5,827 nt of DNA from Bifidobacterium breve (GTDB taxonomy: Bacteria > Actinomycetota > Acidimicrobiia > Acidimicrobiales > Ilumatobacteraceae): assembly GCA_945889575.1 (NCBI GenBank), contig CAMDBY010000114.1, forward strand, positions 1 to 5,827. Reading direction: 5' to 3'. Shown here piece after piece: positions 1 through 3,556 of this stretch; the first letter of the stretch is position 1, and every line of letters starts with the position of its first letter. Made by a program: the position numbers and the translations under genes. A model generated the notes under the pieces. It saw only the letters and a program-made list of their open reading frames with translations, was not told the origin of the DNA and searched no databases.

Positions 1-84
1 AAGAACTGAGTCAGAAACCTGGTCTGCCATCTTGTCCGGGTGACCCTCGGTCACGCTCTCAGACGTAAAAGTGAAATTTCTCAA
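1..84 (-). CDS. metK: S-adenosylmethionine synthetase, N-terminal fragment (3' end outside window)
   Basis: MetK makes S-adenosylmethionine from ATP and methionine in the cytoplasm. Only the first 28 codons are visible. They read (M)RNFTFTSESVTEGHPDKM and then ADQVSDSVL, which is the near-invariant N-terminus of the family; SESVTEGHPDK includes the His (residue 15) and Asp (residue 17) of the ATP/triphosphate and metal site. The chosen start is TTG at 84-82, because an AAGGAG Shine-Dalgarno lies 5 bases before it and the family motif begins just after it. An ATG at 98-96 overlaps the coaBC stop but is in another frame and ends at TGA after five codons, so it is not the start. The gap to coaBC is 13 bases, so the two are probably cotranscribed. 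The rest of the gene lies beyond position 1. Identity is certain from the motif; only the exact start is inferred. Confidence 0.93.
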   Translation of the reverse strand, partial: MRNFTFTSESVTEGHPDKMADQVSDSVL

Positions 85-89
85 GGGGA

Positions 90-95
90 CTCCTT
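90..95 (-). promoter_or_regulatory. Shine-Dalgarno sequence of metK
   Basis: AAGGAG on the minus strand, 5 bases before the TTG codon at 84. It lies just after the coaBC stop codon (100-98). This site decides the start of metK: no ATG or GTG in the metK frame is equally well placed. Confidence 0.8.
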
Positions 96-97
96 CA

Positions 98-1309
98 TCA
101 TTGCGGACGATGAGCCATCCGCACCCGTGACACGCTATCTAATACAGCGGTCGCGATGGTGTGTTTGTCAGCAAGTGGCACTTCAAGGGCCTCCCCTGAC
201 GCAAGCAAAATGGTGACTTCATTCGTGTCATGGCCGAATCCGACCTGATCAGCAGACACATCGTTGGCCACAATTAGGTCCAAATTCTTGCGATTCAACT
301 TGCCCCGGGCGTTATCCACAAGGTTGCTGGTCTCAGCGGCAAAGCCCACAAGAGTCTGTCCAGCCGGTTTATTAACTCCGAGGAAACCGAGAATGTCCAC
401 TGTCGGTTCAAGAATGATCTGAGGAACACCTTCGTCCTTCTTGATTTTTCCCGCAACAGCCTGGACGGGACGGAAATCAGCGACTGCAGCTGTCATGACG
501 ACAACATCGCTAGATGGCGCATGACAAGAAACGGCATCCAACATTTGTTGAGCGGTCTCAACTGGCACGACAGTTATCCCTGCAAGAGTTTCACGATCAA
601 CGGTGCTCACGATGGTGACAGTTGCACCACGCTTGTGGGCTTGTTCTGCAATTGCATAGCCTTGCTTCCCGCTTGACCGATTGGCAATCACCCGCACAGC
701 ATCAATCGGTTCACGAGTTCCACCAGCGGTCACCAACACCGAAGTTCCTACTAGGTCCTTTGAAGAACCATTCAGAGCGGTCGTTACAGCCTCGACAATC
801 GTTGCTGTATCTGCCAAACGACCAGTACCAATATCGCCACCAGCTAGTCGACCAGATTGTGGTTCAACAATGATGACTCCACGAGAACGCAACAAAGCAA
901 TGTTGTCTTCGACTGCAGGGTGTTCCCACATTTCAGTATGCATTGCTGGGCACAACACAACCGGTGCCCGTGTAGCAATCAGAGTTGCACTAAGAAGATC
1001 GTGCGATAAGCCCATTGCATATGCAGCAATTACCCGTGCGGTAGCGGGAGCTACAACAATGACATCGGCATTTTGACCTAACCGTGTGTGCGGAATAGGT
1101 GACGCATCGTCCCACAAACTTGTGTGCACTGGTTCAGAAGCAAGTGCCGACACAGTGACCGGGCCAATAAACCGATGAGCATCTTCAGTCATGATGGGCG
1201 CAACGTGAGCACCGGCATCAACTAACTGTCGACACAATTCAACTGCTTTATACGCAGCAATGCCACCAGAGATTCCAAGGACAATGGATCGACCGTGTAG
1301 AGAATTCAT
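98..1309 (-). CDS. coaBC: Bifunctional CoaBC: phosphopantothenoylcysteine decarboxylase / phosphopantothenate-cysteine ligase
   Basis: CoaBC carries out two steps of coenzyme A synthesis in the cytoplasm. The CoaB half couples 4'-phosphopantothenate to cysteine with CTP; the FMN-dependent CoaC half decarboxylates the product to 4'-phosphopantetheine. The protein is 403 residues, a normal length. CoaC (about 1-185) shows GISGGIAAYKA at 12-22 (FMN site), the catalytic His74 in PIPHTRLGQ, APATAR at 87-92 and PAMHTEMW at 121-128. CoaB (about 187-403) shows VTAGGTREPID at 193-203, NRSSGKQGY at 210-218 with the conserved Asn210, AAVADFRP at 274-281, GKIKK at 287-291 and VGFAAET at 321-327. The His in PAMH is the form I know from mycobacterial CoaBC, where E. 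coli has Asn. The Cys of the usual ACGDxGxGR segment is Gly here (about residue 157). The start is the ATG at 1309; a GTG immediately before it at 1312 is a possible alternative. A weak GAAAG ribosome site precedes it. It follows rpoZ by roughly 40 bases and precedes metK by 13. Confidence 0.95.
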   Translation of the reverse strand: MNSLHGRSIVLGISGGIAAYKAVELCRQLVDAGAHVAPIMTEDAHRFIGPVTVSALASEPVHTSLWDDASPIPHTRLGQNADVIVVAPATARVIAAYAMGLSHDLLSATLIATRAPVVLCPAMHTEMWEHPAVEDNIALLRSRGVIIVEPQSGRLAGGDIGTGRLADTATIVEAVTTALNGSSKDLVGTSVLVTAGGTREPIDAVRVIANRSSGKQGYAIAEQAHKRGATVTIVSTVDRETLAGITVVPVETAQQMLDAVSCHAPSSDVVVMTAAVADFRPVQAVAGKIKKDEGVPQIILEPTVDILGFLGVNKPAGQTLVGFAAETSNLVDNARGKLNRKNLDLIVANDVSADQVGFGHDTNEVTILLASGEALEVPLADKHTIATAVLDSVSRVRMAHRPQ

Positions 1310-1312
1310 CAC

Positions 1313-1350
1313 GACTTTCGGGGGGTGTAGAGCGGGATGATCCCGAAAAA
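1313..1350 (-). other. rpoZ-coaBC spacer with two overlapping inverted repeats
   Basis: Two mutually exclusive stems can be drawn in the minus-strand transcript. Stem A pairs CGGGA with TCCCG around a 3-base loop (plus coordinates 1333-1345). Stem B pairs TTTCGGG (1348-1342) with CCCGAAA (1322-1316) around a 19-base loop, and its 3' arm covers the GAAAG that would be the ribosome site of coaBC. The run of T lies 5' of stem A on the minus strand, so this is not an intrinsic terminator for the operon. A regulatory role is speculation; the repeats themselves are visible. Confidence 0.35.
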
Positions 1351-1689
1351 CTATTCAGCTTCTGATTCAGCAGCGTCGGCAACAACGTCGCCTTCGACTT
1401 CACCAAAGGCGGCAGCTGCTTCAGCTTCCATCTCGTCATACGGCAGACGCTCTACTTTGACAATCTTGTCAGCAGCGATTTCTTCGAATGCAATAGAGAG
1501 AGGCTTACGAGCAACAGACGACACCTGTGGTGGGACCATGTGACCAAGACCTTCACCCAATTGGTTGAAGTACGAGTTGATCTGGCGCGCACGATATGAA
1601 GCAAGCGTGACAAGGCTGAATTTAGAGTCAACGCGATCAAGCAAACCTTCAATGTTTGGATGAATCATCGAGTCGTTCTGACGGGACAT
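1351..1689 (-). CDS. rpoZ: DNA-directed RNA polymerase omega subunit
   Basis: Omega is the small subunit that helps assemble and stabilise RNA polymerase by chaperoning beta'. The protein is 112 residues, close to the size in other actinobacteria and longer than the 91 of E. coli. The core is at about 9-75: IEGLLDRVDSKFSLVTLASYRARQIN (13-38) is the conserved N-terminal helix region, followed by RKPLSIAFEEIAADKI (61-76). From about residue 85 to the end is a low-complexity tail rich in Ala, Glu and Asp, with 11 acidic residues in the last 28 and no Lys or Arg; it is probably disordered. The start at 1689 is supported by a strong GGAGGT 5-6 bases upstream; the internal ATG at 1668 has no such site. 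It lies 26 bases after gmk, as in other actinobacteria. Confidence 0.94.
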   Translation of the reverse strand: MSRQNDSMIHPNIEGLLDRVDSKFSLVTLASYRARQINSYFNQLGEGLGHMVPPQVSSVARKPLSIAFEEIAADKIVKVERLPYDEMEAEAAAAFGEVEGDVVADAAESEAE

Positions 1690-1694
1690 GGTGG

Positions 1695-1700
1695 ACCTCC
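1695..1700 (-). promoter_or_regulatory. Strong Shine-Dalgarno of rpoZ
   Basis: GGAGGT on the minus strand, ending 5 bases before the ATG at 1689. It is the strongest ribosome site in the window and fixes the rpoZ start at 1689 rather than at the in-frame ATG seven codons downstream. Confidence 0.8.
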
Positions 1701-1715
1701 GAAGTCGCCTAAAGG

Positions 1716-2270
1716 TTATCGGCGTTCGGCCCGAGCCGCACCGATAATCCCCTGTATCTCTGCAACTGCGCGCTCAAAATCATCATTTATGACCACAACA
1801 TCAGCCAGCACGGCCCCCTCACGCTCTTCATCTTCAGCTTTACGTAGGCGCTCGACGACATGATGTTCCGGGTCACCACGGCCTTGAAGTCGACGTTGCT
1901 GTTCTTCACGAGATGGTGGACGAACAAAAACGAGAATTGCTTCGGGGTGGCTTTGCTTGACCTGCTGCGCCCCATGCAATTCAATTTCAAGAACGATGTC
2001 TAGACCTGAATCAACAGATGGCCGTGGCGAGCCATACAGATTTCCCAGAAACTCTGTCCATTCAAGAAAGCCGTTATTAGCGATGTGCTGTTCAAATTCA
2101 GATCTCAGCACAAAAACATACGCATCATCTGATTCACCTTCACGCTGAACTCGAGTGGTCCACGACCGACTCAGCCACAATGTTGAATCACGCTGAATCA
2201 ATGCTTCAACAATGGTTCCTTTTCCGGCTCCGCCTGGGCCAGAGACGATGACGATGATCGGCTCCGTCAT
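1716..2270 (-). CDS. gmk: Guanylate kinase
   Basis: Guanylate kinase phosphorylates GMP (and dGMP) to GDP with ATP, feeding GTP and dGTP pools and (p)ppGpp synthesis. The protein is 184 residues, slightly shorter than the usual 190-210. A P-loop SGPGGAGKGT is at 10-19. The GMP-binding part is recognisable: SRSWTTR (34-40) with Arg40, then Arg43, Tyr51, Glu70 in FLEW, and Tyr79 in GNLYGSP. The core strand usually ending DIDxQGA reads LEIELHGAQQVK (94-105), so Asp is replaced by Glu and Gln by His. The lid arginines follow in RRLQGRGDP (126-134) and RLRKAEDEE (141-149). The ATG overlaps the mihF stop as ATGA, and a GGAG lies 8 bases upstream, so the start is well supported. I believe the W in SRSWTTR and the LEIE form are lineage variants, not signs of loss. 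Confidence 0.95.
   Translation of the reverse strand: MTEPIIVIVSGPGGAGKGTIVEALIQRDSTLWLSRSWTTRVQREGESDDAYVFVLRSEFEQHIANNGFLEWTEFLGNLYGSPRPSVDSGLDIVLEIELHGAQQVKQSHPEAILVFVRPPSREEQQRRLQGRGDPEHHVVERLRKAEDEEREGAVLADVVVINDDFERAVAEIQGIIGAARAERR
2267..2270 (-). other. ATGA stop/start overlap, mihF-gmk
   Basis: The ATG of gmk (2270-2268) and the TGA of mihF (2269-2267) share two bases. This arrangement usually goes with translational coupling by terminating ribosomes. A GGAG at 2282-2279 inside the end of mihF can also recruit ribosomes. Confidence 0.9.
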
Positions 2271-2557
2271 CGCGGATTCTCCACCACATCAATAAGTGCA
2301 CGACGCTGCTGTTCCGTTAGATCACGGACACGCGCTAGTGCACCGATACCAAGTTCAGCCATCAGCCGACGACCGGCCACTTTGCCAAGACGTGGCGACA
2401 CATCAAGGAGTTTCACAACATACACCTGCGCTTCGAAGGAGGTATGCGACGCTTCCAGAACAGACGCCAGATTGCCTTTCGACGATTCCAGCACTGCAGC
2501 GACACGAGCTGTACGCAACTGCGCAACTACTTCCATATCCGTGTTCGTGCTTTCCAT
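2267..2557 (-). CDS. mihF: Actinobacterial integration host factor (mIHF/sIHF family nucleoid protein)
   Basis: This small DNA-binding protein of actinobacteria is unrelated in fold to E. coli IHF alpha/beta. It binds and bends DNA, organises the nucleoid and supports mycobacteriophage L5 integration. The protein is 96 residues, close to the roughly 105 of mycobacterial and streptomycete members. The signature is in the C-terminal half: KLLDVSPRLGKVAGRRLMAELGI (49-71) matches the family's helix-two-turn-helix region (ALLEALPKVGKVKAQEIMTELEI in M. tuberculosis, from memory), then LTEQQRRALIDVV (80-92). The N-terminal helix (RTARVAAVLESSKGNL) carries basic residues. The start could be the ATG at 2557 or the one at 2536; neither has a good ribosome site, and only 7 residues before the conserved part are at stake. 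It lies 48 bases after pyrD and overlaps gmk, the usual partner. Confidence 0.9.
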   Translation of the reverse strand: MESTNTDMEVVAQLRTARVAAVLESSKGNLASVLEASHTSFEAQVYVVKLLDVSPRLGKVAGRRLMAELGIGALARVRDLTEQQRRALIDVVENPR

Positions 2558-2605
2558 AACCCAATGATAGTTCCGCGAATCCGTTTGTGGCTCCCTTATG
2601 AAGAA
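2558..2605 (-). other. pyrD-mihF spacer, largest gap in the window
   Basis: 48 bases between the pyrD stop and the mihF ATG. I see no convincing terminator hairpin and no well-spaced -35/-10 pair, so readthrough from pyrD is the simpler view. A weak internal promoter for the mihF-gmk-rpoZ-coaBC-metK part cannot be excluded by eye. Confidence 0.4.
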
Positions 2606-3556
2606 TCAGACTTGGTGTACAGCATCGACAATGGTCGACCAGGAGGACGCGCCGAGCGCATGCGCACGAGAGGCAGCCGAACAAGCAATTCGCCACGTTG
2701 CGTCTGGTCGAGCAAAGGAAGCTGTTCCAACCTGCACTGCGTTGGCCCCAGCCATCATCATTTCGATCGCATCATCACCTGAGGCGATTCCGCCAACTCC
2801 GACAATGGCAATGCCTGGCAGTGCCACACGAATATCATGAACAGCTCGTACAGCAATGGGACGAATAGCTGGACCAGATAAACCGCCACCACCATTACCA
2901 AGGCTTCGACGTGACGTGCGTACATCAATCTGCATGCCGAGCATTGTGTTCATCACGGTGACAGCAGAAGCTCCAGCATCAGACACTGTTGTAGCAACTT
3001 CAACAATGCGGTCCGTATTGGCGCTCAATTTGGCCCACACAGGAACCTGTGATCGAGCACACACCGCTGAAATAATTTGACCAGCGAGCGACACGTCGTG
3101 GGCAATGATTCCGCTGCGGCCCTCAAGATTGGGACATGACAAGTTCACTTCAATTGCACTAATCCGATTTCCGGCAGCCACTAATTGTTCCGCTGCTAAC
3201 ACGTACTCTTGAACGGTGCGGCCCCAGATGCTTGCTATAACTACGGCGCCTTCTGATTCGAGCTTTGGCAAAGACTCATTGATCCACGACACAACACCAG
3301 GACCCTGTAGGCCAACAGCGTTCATCATGCCGCTTGCAGCAACATTCACACGCGGAGACGGGTTACCAGGCCATGGCTCATGGAACAAACTCTTTACAAC
3401 CACTGCACCGAGACGACGTAGCGGCATGTACCCAGAAAGCTCGACATCATGTCCGCTAGTACCTGACGCAGTCATGAATGGATTAGAGAGAAGGACTCCC
3501 CCCACATTCACACCGCCCATGGCATCGAGATAACGCGCACCGCGCTGCATTGTCAT
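2606..3556 (-). CDS. pyrD: Dihydroorotate dehydrogenase, class 1B-type catalytic subunit
   Basis: PyrD oxidises dihydroorotate to orotate, the fourth step of UMP synthesis, using FMN. The protein is 316 residues from the chosen start, near the usual 300-315. It is a TIM barrel with these landmarks: Lys55 in VVVKSLF, GMMNAVGLQGPG at 76-87, EVNLSCPN at 136-143 with Cys141 as the catalytic base, Lys176 in VPVWAKLSAN, NTMLGM at 203-208, GGLSGPAIRP at 224-233, GVGGIASGDDA at 253-263 and VGTASF at 276-281. A Cys base marks class 1; class 2 enzymes have Ser. NTMLGM and GLSGPAIRP match class 1B best (B. subtilis NTLIGM, GLSGPAIKP). Class 1B enzymes normally work with the FAD/iron-sulfur subunit PyrK, which is not in the window. 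The start is the ATG at 3556, which overlaps the carB stop as ATGA; an upstream in-frame ATG at 3616 would add 20 residues with no family match. Confidence 0.93.
   Translation of the reverse strand: MTMQRGARYLDAMGGVNVGGVLLSNPFMTASGTSGHDVELSGYMPLRRLGAVVVKSLFHEPWPGNPSPRVNVAASGMMNAVGLQGPGVVSWINESLPKLESEGAVVIASIWGRTVQEYVLAAEQLVAAGNRISAIEVNLSCPNLEGRSGIIAHDVSLAGQIISAVCARSQVPVWAKLSANTDRIVEVATTVSDAGASAVTVMNTMLGMQIDVRTSRRSLGNGGGGLSGPAIRPIAVRAVHDIRVALPGIAIVGVGGIASGDDAIEMMMAGANAVQVGTASFARPDATWRIACSAASRAHALGASSWSTIVDAVHQV
3553..3556 (-). other. ATGA stop/start overlap, carB-pyrD
   Basis: The ATG of pyrD (3556-3554) and the TGA of carB (3555-3553) share two bases. There is only a weak AGGA about 15 bases upstream (3575-3572), so pyrD is probably translated by coupling to carB. 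The overlap is also the main reason to prefer this pyrD start over the ATG at 3616. Confidence 0.85.

Noticed and set aside
84..98. Short open frame starting at the ATG that overlaps the coaBC stop
   Set aside because: It ends at TGA after five codons. The metK reading from TTG at 84, with a Shine-Dalgarno and the family N-terminus, explains the region.
1333..1350. Intrinsic terminator after rpoZ
   Set aside because: The hairpin is short, and on the transcribed strand the T run precedes it instead of following it. On the plus strand the stem is followed by A, not T.
2558..2640. Promoter upstream of mihF
   Set aside because: A TTGTCG resembling a -35 box has no -10 box at suitable spacing, and TATCAT lies too close to the ATG with no matching -35. 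I could not support a call.
2403..2696. Minus-strand open frame of 97 codons overlapping pyrD and mihF
   Set aside because: It is in a different frame from both genes, is Cys-rich and low in family-like pattern, and mihF explains the region fully.
2444..2782. Plus-strand open frame across mihF and the end of pyrD
   Set aside because: It lies antisense to two clearly recognised genes, crosses their boundary, is Arg/Ser/Cys-rich and matches no family I know. Other plus-strand frames in the window fail in the same way.
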